From IMG/VR virus record IMGVR_UViG_3300006916_000083, positions 1 to 46,289 of that record: DNA of 46,289 bases. The stretch is one strand, 5' to 3'. Position 1 is the first letter of the stretch, and each line of letters opens with the position of its first letter. The translations under genes were made by a program, and so were the position numbers. The stretch is from a virus. The notes beneath the pieces were generated by a model. The model worked only from the letters and a program-made list of their open reading frames with translations, did not search any database and was not told the origin of the DNA. Shown here piece after piece: positions 20,368 through 27,983 of the stretch.

Positions 20368-20582
20368 TTTGAGATTTGCTTGGTCAGTTCCATCACTCGC
20401 TCCTCCAGGTTTTGCAAGCGAGCGGTGAGTAGGGTAATGTTTTTAGTGTTGGTATCTCGTTGCTTTCTGTTCTTCAGTCGCCGCTGCACTTTTTCAAAGT
20501 GAAGGGACATAGTAAGCGTAATAAAGATTGCGAGTAGGGAAAGGCAAATGATTGCGGTTCCTGTGTTGATAAGGTATTCCAC
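20364..20582 (-). CDS. Membrane-anchored coiled-coil protein
   Basis: I choose the GTG at 20582 because it follows the preceding stop by two bases; a TTG at 20621 would overlap that gene by 37 nt. The 72-residue protein has one membrane helix near its N-terminus (GTAIICLSLLAIFITLTMSL), a basic stretch (VQRRLKNRKQR) and a heptad-rich tail (LTARLQNLEERVMELTKQIS). The topology resembles lysis spanins or small inner-membrane assembly proteins, but there is no partner gene or lipobox. It overlaps thyX by 4 nt. Confidence 0.65.
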   Translation of the reverse strand: MEYLINTGTAIICLSLLAIFITLTMSLHFEKVQRRLKNRKQRDTNTKNITLLTARLQNLEERVMELTKQISK

Positions 20583-20584
20583 GG

Positions 20585-20803
20585 TTAGTTCTGATTCCAG
20601 TAATTTTTGGGGGTTTTGCAAAGGTACTCGACCTTCCAGGTTTTAGGTTCAAGATATTCTTGGAACTCAAGAATATCACTTGCGATGTCGCCTTTTCCTT
20701 GTGCTACTTTGGAGATGGCGTCTTCTTGGTTGTCCGCAACTACGAACACAAACTCATTTGCGATACATTTACGGTGGACTACAAACTTCTTATTTTCACT
20801 CAT
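20585..20803 (-). CDS. Small uncharacterised protein
   Basis: This 72-residue protein has two short strands (KFVVHRKCIANEFVFVVADN), a helix (QEDAISKVAQGKGDI) and a C-terminal WKVEYLCKTPKNYW. The strand-helix-strand pattern is typical of small alpha/beta phage proteins of unknown role. It sits between the pseudo-deaminase and the membrane protein in the same leftward operon, with gaps of 6 and 2 nt. No family is recognised. Confidence 0.65.
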   Translation of the reverse strand: MSENKKFVVHRKCIANEFVFVVADNQEDAISKVAQGKGDIASDILEFQEYLEPKTWKVEYLCKTPKNYWNQN

Positions 20804-20809
20804 TACATT

Positions 20810-21307
20810 CTATCGTTGAAGTGGGTCAAAAGATTTGGTGTCGATACCTGCGTCGGTCAACATATCTGTTCCGAAATCGAAGGTTCGTTTGCGGTCATAA
20901 ACAACTCGCGTGATACCTGCTTGGATAAGCAGAACGGCTAGGTTTGCGGTAGGAGCGGACACGGTGTAAAGCGTTGCGTTCTCCGATGATTCAATACCAC
21001 GGGCTAGTTGTGCAATCGCGTTAGTTGTCGCGCAAGCGAACATAGGTTTCGTGCCTACCTGTTCTGAGTAGTCAATACCTCTCACTTTCTCATCAGAAGA
21101 AGTAGCGATAACCTTGTTATCCGCCACAATAACAGCACCTCCAGGAGTTCCTTCTGTGTTCCAATGGATAGGGTCCGAGTTTTCCGCAATAGACCGTGCC
21201 ATAATCATGAACATACGGTCGTAATGCTCTTGTTCCTCGGCGGAAAGAGGAGTCGCTTTCTTACGCATACTCTCTCCCATTTCGTGATGAAGCTGAAAAT
21301 CAACCAT
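20810..21307 (-). CDS. Deaminase-fold protein lacking the zinc site (pseudo-deaminase)
   Basis: This 165-residue protein has the layout of dCMP/cytidine deaminases: GGAVIVADNKVIATSSDEK (57-75), the helix TTNAIAQLARGIESS (94-108), then ATLYTVSAP (111-119), and AVLLIQAGITRVVYDRK (124-140). The catalytic HAE is replaced by CAT (92-94), and the PCxxC zinc site reads PTANL (119-123). All three ligands and the catalytic Glu are missing, so it should not deaminate. It may bind nucleotides, regulate, or have taken another role. The ATG overlaps the preceding gene; a second ATG at residue 14 has a better ribosome binding site. Confidence 0.75.
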   Translation of the reverse strand: MVDFQLHHEMGESMRKKATPLSAEEQEHYDRMFMIMARSIAENSDPIHWNTEGTPGGAVIVADNKVIATSSDEKVRGIDYSEQVGTKPMFACATTNAIAQLARGIESSENATLYTVSAPTANLAVLLIQAGITRVVYDRKRTFDFGTDMLTDAGIDTKSFDPLQR

Positions 21308-21491
21308 TGCTCTTTACTCCTCGGCGCACCACCTGTCGAATATACACGCGCTGCTTGTCTCCGTCCCATTTGCGAATCTTGAGGGAAACATCCTCACCTT
21401 CAAGCTCGGGGTGGTTACTGAGCCACTTATCCGCTTGCGCGGGGTTCTTGCAGCTTTTGATGATACGGTACTTGGTCTTTCTTTTTTTCAT
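21300..21491 (-). CDS. Small basic protein
   Basis: This 63-residue protein is very basic (MKKRKTKYRIIKSCKNPAQA at the start and VYIRQVVRRGVKSNG at the end) with a central DKWLSNHPELEGEDVSLKIR. The pattern suggests a small nucleic-acid-binding or ribosome-associated protein; no family is recognised. It overlaps the start of the pseudo-deaminase gene by 8 nt, so the two are coupled. Confidence 0.6.
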   Translation of the reverse strand: MKKRKTKYRIIKSCKNPAQADKWLSNHPELEGEDVSLKIRKWDGDKQRVYIRQVVRRGVKSNG

Positions 21492-21506
21492 GGTAAGTTG
21501 TTTGTT

Positions 21507-21671
21507 TTAGCGGTTGTTGTTGTTTTTTTGGACAAACTCGCGTCCGATATAGCCGAGAGCCAGATAGTTCATCGCACAGGAACACCAGAGCAGCATAAGC
21601 TGGAACTCATGGACATAAGCATTATAGCCAATTGCGACCACGAAAGACAGAATAATTAGTCCTCCAACCAC
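21507..21671 (-). CDS. Two-segment membrane protein, holin-like
   Basis: This 54-residue frame starts at GTG 21671, inside the end of the sigma-like gene, with GGAG just upstream. It encodes two hydrophobic segments (VVGGLIILSFVVAIGYNAYV and LMLLWCSCAMNYLALGYIG) and a polar tail (REFVQKNNNNR). Two membrane helices and a charged tail are typical of class II holins. It fills an otherwise empty 164-nt gap in an operon with no other gaps. A GTG at codon 11 is an alternative start. Role as holin is inference. Confidence 0.5.
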   Translation of the reverse strand: MVGGLIILSFVVAIGYNAYVHEFQLMLLWCSCAMNYLALGYIGREFVQKNNNNR

Positions 21672-22210
21672 TTCTCCAGCCCCACTTCTAGTTTGTCGAT
21701 GATACTTTGCACTTCTTGCTTTGAAATTTTTAGGTTGCGGGAAATACGACTGATGTTGAACTTCCCGTTGGGTTTGATGATACGAGGGTCCGCGATAAAC
21801 TCGTTCAGGAGAGAGGATTCCCTAGCAGTGAACTCCTCACCAGCGAACAAGGAAAACGATTCTTTTGGAGCGTGGGTTTTCTCGTACAACAAAGACTCGT
21901 CGATGGTTACTTGCCTACGCAAAGGTTCGCGCTTGGTAATCTTCTGTCCCATGTTGTTCTTTCGGTTCCACAGTACCGACTTCAGGTACTTGTCGAAGTG
22001 TTTAGTCTCCCTGTATTCCGAGAAAGGCTTTCCTGTGGACTTATCAAACACGCTCACCGTATCCAGAACCGCGATTGCAAGCTCTTGGTGGCTGTCCTCA
22101 TGGTCATGAGTTACGGGGTCGCCACCTACCCGATACGCGATATGGTGCAGAAGATTTCCGTACTTGTCCGTTACCCAATCCCAATCTTCGTTCGTCAGTT
22201 TACTTTCCAT
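21656..22210 (-). CDS. Sigma70-like factor, putative late-transcription sigma (gp55-like)
   Basis: I choose the ATG at 22210 because AAGGAG lies 8 nt upstream; an ATG at 22243 would overlap the previous gene further. The 184-residue protein has a region-2-like segment: DSHQELAIAVLDTVSVFDKS (about 50-69), TGKPFSEYRETKHFDKYLKS and an adjacent basic run. It ends with a helix-turn-helix-like NISRISRNLKISKQEVQSII (about 150-170). The length matches T4 gp55, which directs RNA polymerase to TATAAATA late promoters; this window has such octamers before virion genes. It could also be a host-type small sigma. Confidence 0.7.
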   Translation of the reverse strand: MESKLTNEDWDWVTDKYGNLLHHIAYRVGGDPVTHDHEDSHQELAIAVLDTVSVFDKSTGKPFSEYRETKHFDKYLKSVLWNRKNNMGQKITKREPLRRQVTIDESLLYEKTHAPKESFSLFAGEEFTARESSLLNEFIADPRIIKPNGKFNISRISRNLKISKQEVQSIIDKLEVGLEKWLED

Positions 22211-23129
22211 CGCAAAGCTCCTTGTAGATAGAACCGAATTCAATTCGCATGAGGTCGTTTGTGGTTACTTTGAGGTCTTGTTCGCGCTTATACTGAGACT
22301 CTCGCAAAGTCTTAGGGGCAGCGTATAGGTTGTGATATCTGGTGTAGTGGGTGGTATTTGGTTTGAATAGCGAATTTGCATACCCAAGCACATCTGCACT
22401 CACAGTCGTGATGATGTTTCGTTGTAGAGACACATCGGAACAAAGTTTGGTCTTTGCGGCTTGCAGAGTCTCACCTCCAAGAACCTCTAGGCTTTGTAAA
22501 GATACTTCGGAAGCTGGAATGCCTGTAATGGGGCTATCCCCCTCACAATAAATTGAGTTTTCCCCATACACAGGAAAACGAATATACACATTACCATTCG
22601 GTAGCTCAGAAACAACATTGCCTACGACATAGCTTTCTTCCTCATGGGCGCGGGTAACGCTCTCGATTGACGCTTTGACGATAGCTTCGTTTGCTTTCAG
22701 AACCTTGTTTTTGAACCATTCGGACATAAACGAATCTTGTTCGTCTGCGCCTAGCGCGGGATTGCCTCCGCCGAGCGCACGGGCTGGCGCGAAAGTCATA
22801 GCGTCGAATCCAGACTCCATCAAATAGTGAATACTATTCAGGAGAGGCATGAGTTCTTGCCTACCGATACTTTGAAAGGGGTCGGGGGCGTTGTTACACC
22901 AGTCCGAAGGGTACTCTTGGTAAAACCCGTTTTTGTTATAGTCGCGACCAGGAGCGAAGTAGTGATTGAGTAGGTTCGTCGACAGGAGATTGTCGCACAA
23001 AAAACCAACAGTTACAACTTTGTGTTTGGGGCTGTATTCCTTCTTATCGCTCAGGATAAGAGTGGTTTCCTGCAAGGGATGTCCGTATTGCCCCTTACCA
23101 ATTGGGAAGTCTTTAGGGGAGATTTTCAT
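22200..23129 (-). CDS. Uncharacterised protein linked to the VWA module
   Basis: This 309-residue protein overlaps the VWA gene by 4 nt (ATGA), so it belongs to the same unit. It has beta-rich segments at both ends (KVVTVGFLCDNLLSTNLLNH; VYIRFPVYGENSIYCEGDSP), a central region with Tyr, Asn and Trp (FYQEYPSDWCNNAPDPFQSI), and no metal or nucleotide motif that I recognise. The clustering with an AAA+ ATPase, a metallopeptidase-like protein and a VWA protein suggests it is a substrate or adaptor of that machine. No family is recognised. Confidence 0.7.
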   Translation of the reverse strand: MKISPKDFPIGKGQYGHPLQETTLILSDKKEYSPKHKVVTVGFLCDNLLSTNLLNHYFAPGRDYNKNGFYQEYPSDWCNNAPDPFQSIGRQELMPLLNSIHYLMESGFDAMTFAPARALGGGNPALGADEQDSFMSEWFKNKVLKANEAIVKASIESVTRAHEEESYVVGNVVSELPNGNVYIRFPVYGENSIYCEGDSPITGIPASEVSLQSLEVLGGETLQAAKTKLCSDVSLQRNIITTVSADVLGYANSLFKPNTTHYTRYHNLYAAPKTLRESQYKREQDLKVTTNDLMRIEFGSIYKELCDGK

Positions 23130-24013
23130 GCGTTGTCTTGGATGAGTCGTTGAAGGACTTTGGAGAATTGCGGTACGAGGTCATTCGTGTCCGTGTGAAT
23201 TACATTCTGGTAAACTTCTTCCAGTTGCGAGTCTTCCCAACCGTCAATGAAGATGGTGGTGTTAGGAATTCCACGAAGATACTTTACGCGAAGGATTTTG
23301 GAGTCTTCGTTTTTGGCGAAGGAACCATTTGAGAAGTCATGTTGAATCGCCCCATCAGTGAGGTTGATAATAACCATCTTTTTAGTGGTGATGTTTTTCT
23401 TACACCACTGCATCAAAGCAGGAAGAAGAAGAAACTCAGGAGTAAGATTGGTCGCACCCCCAAGAAGCGTACCCTTCTCTGTTTTCACAAACGGCGCATT
23501 GGTGTTCAAGCGAAGAATTTTATCATAATCCTTCTTTTGGGTAGTGTTGGAATAGATGCGAGCCAGATACGGAACACGCCCTTTCACAAAAGAACCAAAG
23601 TTGAAAGAGGGAGTACCCTTAGCAAACACCTCCATGCGAATCTTGTCGTTCATGACAAGATGGTTTGCTTTCGCAAAGGCAGAAACTACGGCGGTACATT
23701 TAGCCATACGGTTTTGCGAACGCATACTGCCGCTTGCGTCAATCAGAAACACAAAAGTAGTGTCCGAGTTTGGCGTTTGGGTCTGACGGTAAAACACTTG
23801 GTCGTTGTACGAGTGCTGGTATAGCTTTCTCGTGTTCAACAAACCACGATTCGAGGAAAAGCGGCGAGGCTTACGAGACTCCAAAAGACCAGTAATGTAC
23901 CTGCTGAATCCTCGGAAAAGGTCTTCACGCTCCTCCAATTGCCAAGAGTAAATGTCCTCAGAGAAACTTTGCTCAGGGTCAAGTTTGGCAGAGAATGTGC
24001 GGTTGCTATCCAT
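23126..24013 (-). CDS. VWA-domain protein with intact MIDAS
   Basis: This 295-residue protein has a von Willebrand factor A domain from about residue 84. The metal-ion-dependent adhesion site is complete: DASGS (92-96), Thr in GGATNLTPEF and Asp in IINLTDGAIQHD (about 213-224). A basic N-terminal region (KPRRFSSNRGLLNTRK, 48-63) precedes it. The domain binds a divalent ion and a partner protein and in chelatase-like systems works with a MoxR/CobS ATPase. Start and stop overlap both neighbours, so it is part of a five-gene block from 26.4 to 22.2 kb. Confidence 0.85.
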   Translation of the reverse strand: MDSNRTFSAKLDPEQSFSEDIYSWQLEEREDLFRGFSRYITGLLESRKPRRFSSNRGLLNTRKLYQHSYNDQVFYRQTQTPNSDTTFVFLIDASGSMRSQNRMAKCTAVVSAFAKANHLVMNDKIRMEVFAKGTPSFNFGSFVKGRVPYLARIYSNTTQKKDYDKILRLNTNAPFVKTEKGTLLGGATNLTPEFLLLPALMQWCKKNITTKKMVIINLTDGAIQHDFSNGSFAKNEDSKILRVKYLRGIPNTTIFIDGWEDSQLEEVYQNVIHTDTNDLVPQFSKVLQRLIQDNA

Positions 24014-24384
24014 TAGTATTTCTCTCCGAAAACGAACTCAGGAGCAACTTGCTCTACACAATTCATCCACCGAGCAATCGTAGAAGGCGGAACAAACTGC
24101 TTGTAGAAGCGATTAGTGAGGTTGTCGCCCTTGTTGTAGTTTCGCAAAAGGTACTTTACTTGCTTGCTTTCGTCTCCAAACAAATCAGTCATAACATTCA
24201 TCGCTTGGTCGAACTTTTCAGATGCCAAGCCGTTATCACGGTCCATATCGGCAATCATATCGGTCTCCCAGAAAGAAGTGTATTCCAGAAGCTCCTTTTC
24301 GGTAATGGTTTTGAGTTCTGCCGCAGTCATGGTACGAGCGGCGCGAAGTCGCGTAGGGGGAACAGTAAGTTTGTAGTTAGACAT
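24013..24384 (-). CDS. Uncharacterised helical protein of the VWA module
   Basis: I choose the ATG at 24384 over an upstream TTG. It overlaps the end of the metallopeptidase-like gene by 8 nt. The 123-residue protein is helical and acidic: MTAAELKTITEKELLEYTSF, DRDNGLASEKFDQAMNVMTD and SKQVKYLLRNYNKGDNLTNR. No motif is recognised. It lies between the HExxH and VWA genes, where it may be a linker or inhibitor of the module. Confidence 0.65.
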   Translation of the reverse strand: MSNYKLTVPPTRLRAARTMTAAELKTITEKELLEYTSFWETDMIADMDRDNGLASEKFDQAMNVMTDLFGDESKQVKYLLRNYNKGDNLTNRFYKQFVPPSTIARWMNCVEQVAPEFVFGEKY

Positions 24385-25570
24385 AATCAATAATCAGGCT
24401 ATCGTAAGTAACTCCGTGAGGGTTAGATTCTAGGATTTCGGTACAGGGAACAATTGTGAGGTTTCGGAAACTTTCAATCTCTGCGTTGAGCGAAGCGGAA
24501 ATGGTGTCGGAGTTCTGTCCAGGCTCACTTTCAACCCATCCTTCGTCCATCATGTCGAGCATTTCTTCTTCTGCTTTACACGCTTGAGGAGCATCAAGAG
24601 CTACCTCTTTAGAGGACTTTACGCGCAAACCATAAGCGGATTCCGTTTCGTCTTCTTGGTCAAAAGTGTCTGCCGCTTTTTGCTCAAGGAACTGCTGAAC
24701 GAGAGATTCTTCGGACTCTTGAACAAGTTCTTCCCAACGACGGCAAATTTGGTCCCGAACTTCCTCAATGAAGTTGTGCAAAGCCATCGCAGGAACTTGT
24801 TCGGCAGACGCTTCACAAATCGCCTTTTTGTTATCTCGGCGGCTTGCAATATCGTCAGAGTGTTCCAAGTCTTTGTAATGGAAAAGAGCTTCAAACAGCT
24901 TGGAGTAGTAAATTCCAGGAGTGTCCTCTCGTTCCTTACTTTTCTCGTAGCAATACTTCTCATGCTTGAGCCGATACCTACTCAGGCTTGGCGACTGCAT
25001 TTCATCGATACGAACATCCTCTAGGACATTGTAAAGAAAGCAAACATCTTGAGCTACTTGAAGCAGGAAATCGTGGTACTCATGTCCATGTTTGGACACC
25101 GAGTCCTTCGGCTCCCAAAAATAAATAGGCTCACGCTGTTCAAGTTTTTGTAGCAGAGAACAAGGATGTCCGCCCATATCTACACGAATCGTACCAAGAA
25201 TCCTACGCAGGATAGGCTCCATGATTTTGACCGCTTTCGACATCTCCAAAGAGTGTTCGATGTGGTGCAGTTCATGAACTACGGACGAGATAGTATGGTC
25301 TACACGACCTTCTGCGAGGGTGTTTACAGGAATGTAAATCGTACTTTCGCCGACATTGGCGCAAGGAATTCCCTCGACAGGAAACTCAACCGTAACTTTT
25401 TTGTTGCTGACTAGGAAACCCGCGTAATGCGAAAGCAGAGTTTTCAGGTCGTACAGCAGTTTGGAGGACATGGTTTTAGGTACATCCTCCAACCACTGCG
25501 ACATCAAATCTGCATCCACCGCAACCGTTTCCAGGTCTTGTGAACAGATGCTGTGGGAAATGTTACTCAC
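24377..25570 (-). CDS. HExxH metallopeptidase-like protein (CobT/DUF2201-like)
   Basis: This 397-residue protein has a zinc-peptidase motif SVVHELHHIEHS (HExxH at 99-103, with further His at 106) and, further on, FLYNVLEDVRIDEM (179-192), a combination found in VWA-associated metallopeptidase proteins of the CobT/DUF2201 kind. The second half is acidic and helical (VQESEESLVQQFLEQKAADT). No VWA domain is attached; in many relatives both are fused, whereas here the VWA is a separate gene. The GTG start follows the CobS stop immediately. Confidence 0.75.
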   Translation of the reverse strand: MSNISHSICSQDLETVAVDADLMSQWLEDVPKTMSSKLLYDLKTLLSHYAGFLVSNKKVTVEFPVEGIPCANVGESTIYIPVNTLAEGRVDHTISSVVHELHHIEHSLEMSKAVKIMEPILRRILGTIRVDMGGHPCSLLQKLEQREPIYFWEPKDSVSKHGHEYHDFLLQVAQDVCFLYNVLEDVRIDEMQSPSLSRYRLKHEKYCYEKSKEREDTPGIYYSKLFEALFHYKDLEHSDDIASRRDNKKAICEASAEQVPAMALHNFIEEVRDQICRRWEELVQESEESLVQQFLEQKAADTFDQEDETESAYGLRVKSSKEVALDAPQACKAEEEMLDMMDEGWVESEPGQNSDTISASLNAEIESFRNLTIVPCTEILESNPHGVTYDSLIIDYV

Positions 25571-26395
25571 TTAGCGAGTCTCAAAAATGCCGAGGCTATC
25601 CGCGTACTCGCGGAGAATGTTTGCATCGTTTACAATCGTGCTGGAATCTTGCTCGTACTGAGAAAGAATAGCGTGTTCAAGGATATCCTTGATGGTGAAA
25701 CCACCATCCTGCACAAGAGAAACCACATCAATCAGGGAGCGAGTCGAGATTCGCGTACCGATTTTGCCATTGCCAAAGAGTTTGTGCGAGTAGTCGTACA
25801 TACTGGCGAGCAGATTCAGTTGGCTCTTCTCGTTTTCGGAGAGAGTGTAGCTGTCGTTGATGTAATCGCAGACTTGCTCTCCCGAAATGTACGGAAGGTT
25901 GAAGGTCATAAAGCGGTCCTGCAAAGCACGGTCGAGCGAACGAGTCGCGGAATACTCCATGCCAATGTTGCAGGTAGCCATAAAGCGAACACTCTCGTCC
26001 ACCTTCACGCTACGCTCAGTACCGTCTTTCTCCTCAACAATCACTTCACGGCGATGGTCGAGAATCGGGAACAGAATGTTGAAGGCGTCATCCGAAGCAC
26101 GGGAAAGCTCATCAAGAACAACCAGAGTGTTCGGCTTTTGAATCGCTTTGATGAAGTCGGACATCACGAACTTGGTGTTACCATCTTGCAGTTCAAAGTA
26201 TCCAAGCAGAGAAGTACGAGCATCCTGCGTAGAACCCAGGTTTACCACGGACACATCCATGCCAAGCTCCTTAGCAAGCTCAAAGCAGTAGGTAGTTTTA
26301 CCAGCACCAGTCGCGCCAGTCAGCATCACATTCTTGCCACCCCGAACGAGGGAAGCCATCATCTTGTGTTTGGTTTCGTCGATTACAAAAGACAT
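25571..26395 (-). CDS. MoxR/CobS-like AAA+ ATPase
   Basis: This 274-residue AAA+ ATPase has Walker A GATGAGKT (27-34), Walker B LVVLDELSR (91-99), a sensor-1 ATCNIGMEYSATRSL segment and a RALQDRFMTF box typical of MoxR/CobS. Cyanophages carry cobS homologues of unknown role. Its protein partner set here (HExxH plus VWA) parallels chelatase and MoxR-VWA systems that remodel or metallate proteins. It is the first gene of the block, behind a sigma70 promoter and a 60-nt leader with a GC-rich hairpin. Confidence 0.88.
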   Translation of the reverse strand: MSFVIDETKHKMMASLVRGGKNVMLTGATGAGKTTYCFELAKELGMDVSVVNLGSTQDARTSLLGYFELQDGNTKFVMSDFIKAIQKPNTLVVLDELSRASDDAFNILFPILDHRREVIVEEKDGTERSVKVDESVRFMATCNIGMEYSATRSLDRALQDRFMTFNLPYISGEQVCDYINDSYTLSENEKSQLNLLASMYDYSHKLFGNGKIGTRISTRSLIDVVSLVQDGGFTIKDILEHAILSQYEQDSSTIVNDANILREYADSLGIFETR

Positions 26396-26458
26396 TTTTT
26401 TACTTGTTGTTTGAGTGGCTCGCCCCGAAGGTGGGGGGAGCGGGTCGCGTCAGCACGG

Positions 26459-26486
26459 ATTGTACCACAGCCCCGGCACAGGTCAA
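26459..26486 (-). promoter_or_regulatory. Sigma70 promoter of the MoxR operon
   Basis: On the minus strand TTGACC (26481-26486), 16 bp, TGG-TACAAT (26459-26464). Unlike the 13.7-18 kb promoters it leaves a leader of about 60 nt. Element B copy 8 is just upstream. Confidence 0.75.
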
Positions 26487-26502
26487 GGAAAAAATGGGAA
26501 AA

Positions 26503-26535
26503 CCGCTAACCCCCTATAGGACAAGGAGTTAGCGG
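26503..26535 (-). repeat. Element B stem-loop, copy 8 (minus strand)
   Basis: Minus strand: CCGCTAAC and GTTAGCGG form an exact 8-bp outer stem around TCC-TTGTCCTATA-GGG. The loop TTGTCCTATA matches the plus-strand copies. A G/C-rich segment with GGTCGCCG precedes it, a T-rich run follows, and the MoxR promoter lies 16 nt away. The longer stem (8 outer pairs, all Watson-Crick) supports selection for pairing. Confidence 0.85.
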
Positions 26536-26569
26536 CGACCACGGCTCCGCGACGAAAACCAAAAGTGTA

Positions 26570-26929
26570 TTACTCTAAATCCCACATTTCTTCAAGCTCT
26601 GCTACCGAAATAGAAGTAGAAGATATGCCACACAAAGCTCTCAACCTCTTTTCCAATTCCTTATCATGGAATACGATGGAGTCCCAAATCAATTTGCGCT
26701 CACTCTCATTATCCATCAAGAACAACAGAAGAATCACAGACAACATCTCACCGTAGCTACGGTCCTCAAGGAATGCAGTAATGTAGTCCTGTCTATTGTT
26801 GAATCCGAGAAGGGAGATTGCGATATCCCTATCATGTTTCGATACGACAAGATTTACGAAGGGAAGAAGATTCTTTGCAAGAACAGTTGCGTCTTTTCCG
26901 AGTTTCAGTTGGAATTTCTGGTTGTTCAT
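26570..26929 (-). CDS. Uncharacterised protein
   Basis: I choose the ATG at 26929, which has a GAG-containing region upstream; a GTG at 26968, overlapping the previous stop by one base, would add 13 residues. The 119-residue protein is helical: KLGKDATVLAKNLLPFVNLV, DYITAFLEDRSYGEMLSVIL, LFLMDNESERKLIWDSIVFH and a final acidic segment (SISVAELEEMWDLE). No family is recognised. It stands between the leaderless 72-residue gene and the MoxR promoter. Confidence 0.6.
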   Translation of the reverse strand: MNNQKFQLKLGKDATVLAKNLLPFVNLVVSKHDRDIAISLLGFNNRQDYITAFLEDRSYGEMLSVILLLFLMDNESERKLIWDSIVFHDKELEKRLRALCGISSTSISVAELEEMWDLE

Positions 26930-26967
26930 TGTCTCAAAATATTTAGCTAAAACACACTCCCAACACA

Positions 26968-27186
26968 CTATGATGATTTAGGGTTTTTGAGTTTGTGCTT
27001 GATAATCTCTGCATCTTTGTGTTTTTTGCAAAGTTTTTTTGCAGCGTCAAGGTTGTTGGTGGAACCTAACCACATGAAACAATCCAGCTTGTCGTTCGGG
27101 GTTTCTTCCCTTTGAAATCTACGAACAATGTTGTACCCAGGTTTCAGATATTGGGTTATGTTGTTTCCACGAACTGACCAAAGCAT
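26968..27186 (-). CDS. Small leaderless protein
   Basis: This 72-residue basic protein starts 5 nt after a TATAAG -10-like box (motif TATAAGTCAAG directly followed by ATG). Features are TQYLKPGYNIVRRFQREETP, CFMWLGSTNNLDAAKKLCKK and HKDAEIIKHKLKNPKSS. The helical basic C-terminus may contact nucleic acid. No family is recognised. It lies just after tRNA-Arg and carries two tandem copies of the TATAAGTCAA motif. Confidence 0.6.
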   Translation of the reverse strand: MLWSVRGNNITQYLKPGYNIVRRFQREETPNDKLDCFMWLGSTNNLDAAKKLCKKHKDAEIIKHKLKNPKSS

Positions 27187-27187
27187 C

Positions 27188-27227
27188 TTGACTTATACCA
27201 CCTTTGTGTTACTGACCTTGACTTATA
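27188..27227 (-). promoter_or_regulatory. Tandem TATAAGTCAA promoter motifs
   Basis: On the minus strand GGTATAAGTCAAG occurs at 27218-27227 (core) and again at 27188-27197 (core), the second 5 nt (from TATAAG) before the ATG at 27186. Neither has a TTGACA-type -35. This copy most clearly links the motif to a gene start. Confidence 0.6.
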
Positions 27228-27240
27228 CCGCCTTCGGAAA

Positions 27241-27317
<77 letters not shown>

Positions 27318-27337
27318 ATTTCATTTTAGGAGAGAGG

Positions 27338-27412
27338 TGGAGCGAGCGACCCGATTTGAACGGGCGACAATCTGCTTGGAAGGCAGAGGCTCTACCACTG
27401 AGCTACGCTCGC
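27338..27412 (-). tRNA. tRNA-Gly (UCC)
   Basis: A 75-nt cloverleaf with acceptor GCGAGCG/CGCTCGC, anticodon stem TCTGC/GCAGA, loop CTTCCAA (anticodon TCC) and an encoded CCA. It reads GGA codons. Confidence 0.95.
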
Positions 27413-27425
27413 GTCCTCTCTCTAA

Positions 27426-27977
27426 TTATAGTTCCGCGCTCCGGGATTCTTGAAGAATAACCCCATCGGTAGTACCTCGGAAGGGGTAAAGCCAATCAGG
27501 AACATCACCATCGAAGTACCGTAAGTTCGGCTTGTTGGCGAAGAAGTTGCGATAAGACTCAACAACAGAACCGCACTTATATTCGTCAGGCATACAAAGA
27601 GGAAGTTCCGTAGGTGTATGCTGCGGAAAGCGGCTGACGAATCTTGGGTCGTCAATGAGTCGTTGCATCTGAGCAATCACATCATCGCAGCCATGACGGT
27701 CGCGGTTGTAACGCCTACAGAACTCGTTACGCAAAGACTGTGCAAGCGAAACGAGGTTACGGAAGTTGTCGGAAGACTCTCGCGCCCAAATAGTTGACGG
27801 GTGGTTTTGAAACGCCGCACGGTATCGCACCTGCTCGCCCATCAACTGTGCATTGGTGGATAGCATCTGGCAGGACTCGATAATCATTTTGTTGACGCGG
27901 AAGTTGTCGTGCGACAACGCGGACTGATGCCAGTCAATCTCCCCAGAAGGAGTGTCTTCGATAGCAAAAATATTCAT
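27426..27977 (-). CDS. Pyrimidine-dimer-DNA-glycosylase-like protein (leaderless)
   Basis: The start at 27977 is set by a consensus promoter whose -10 lies 6 nt upstream; an upstream frame to 28016 would lie in the promoter. The 183-residue protein begins MNIFAIEDTPSGEIDWHQSA and has VNKMIIESCQMLSTNAQLMG, WARESSDNFRNLVSLAQSLR and HGCDDVIAQM. This is a family common in phages and often annotated as pyrimidine-dimer DNA glycosylase (RVNKMIIES...QMLST signature). Catalysis has not been shown for most members. It is preceded by the deaminase gene and followed by two tRNAs. Confidence 0.8.
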   Translation of the reverse strand: MNIFAIEDTPSGEIDWHQSALSHDNFRVNKMIIESCQMLSTNAQLMGEQVRYRAAFQNHPSTIWARESSDNFRNLVSLAQSLRNEFCRRYNRDRHGCDDVIAQMQRLIDDPRFVSRFPQHTPTELPLCMPDEYKCGSVVESYRNFFANKPNLRYFDGDVPDWLYPFRGTTDGVILQESRSAEL

Positions 27978-27983
27978 GGCTCT

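Noticed and set aside
23339-23824. 161-codon plus-strand frame opposite the VWA gene
   Set aside because: A shadow of the VWA frame, with no start signals and basic low-complexity translation.
25553-26509. Long open frame (318 codons) on the plus strand opposite the MoxR-like gene
   Set aside because: It is antisense to a gene with clear AAA+ motifs, has no promoter or ribosome binding site, and its translation has no family-like pattern.
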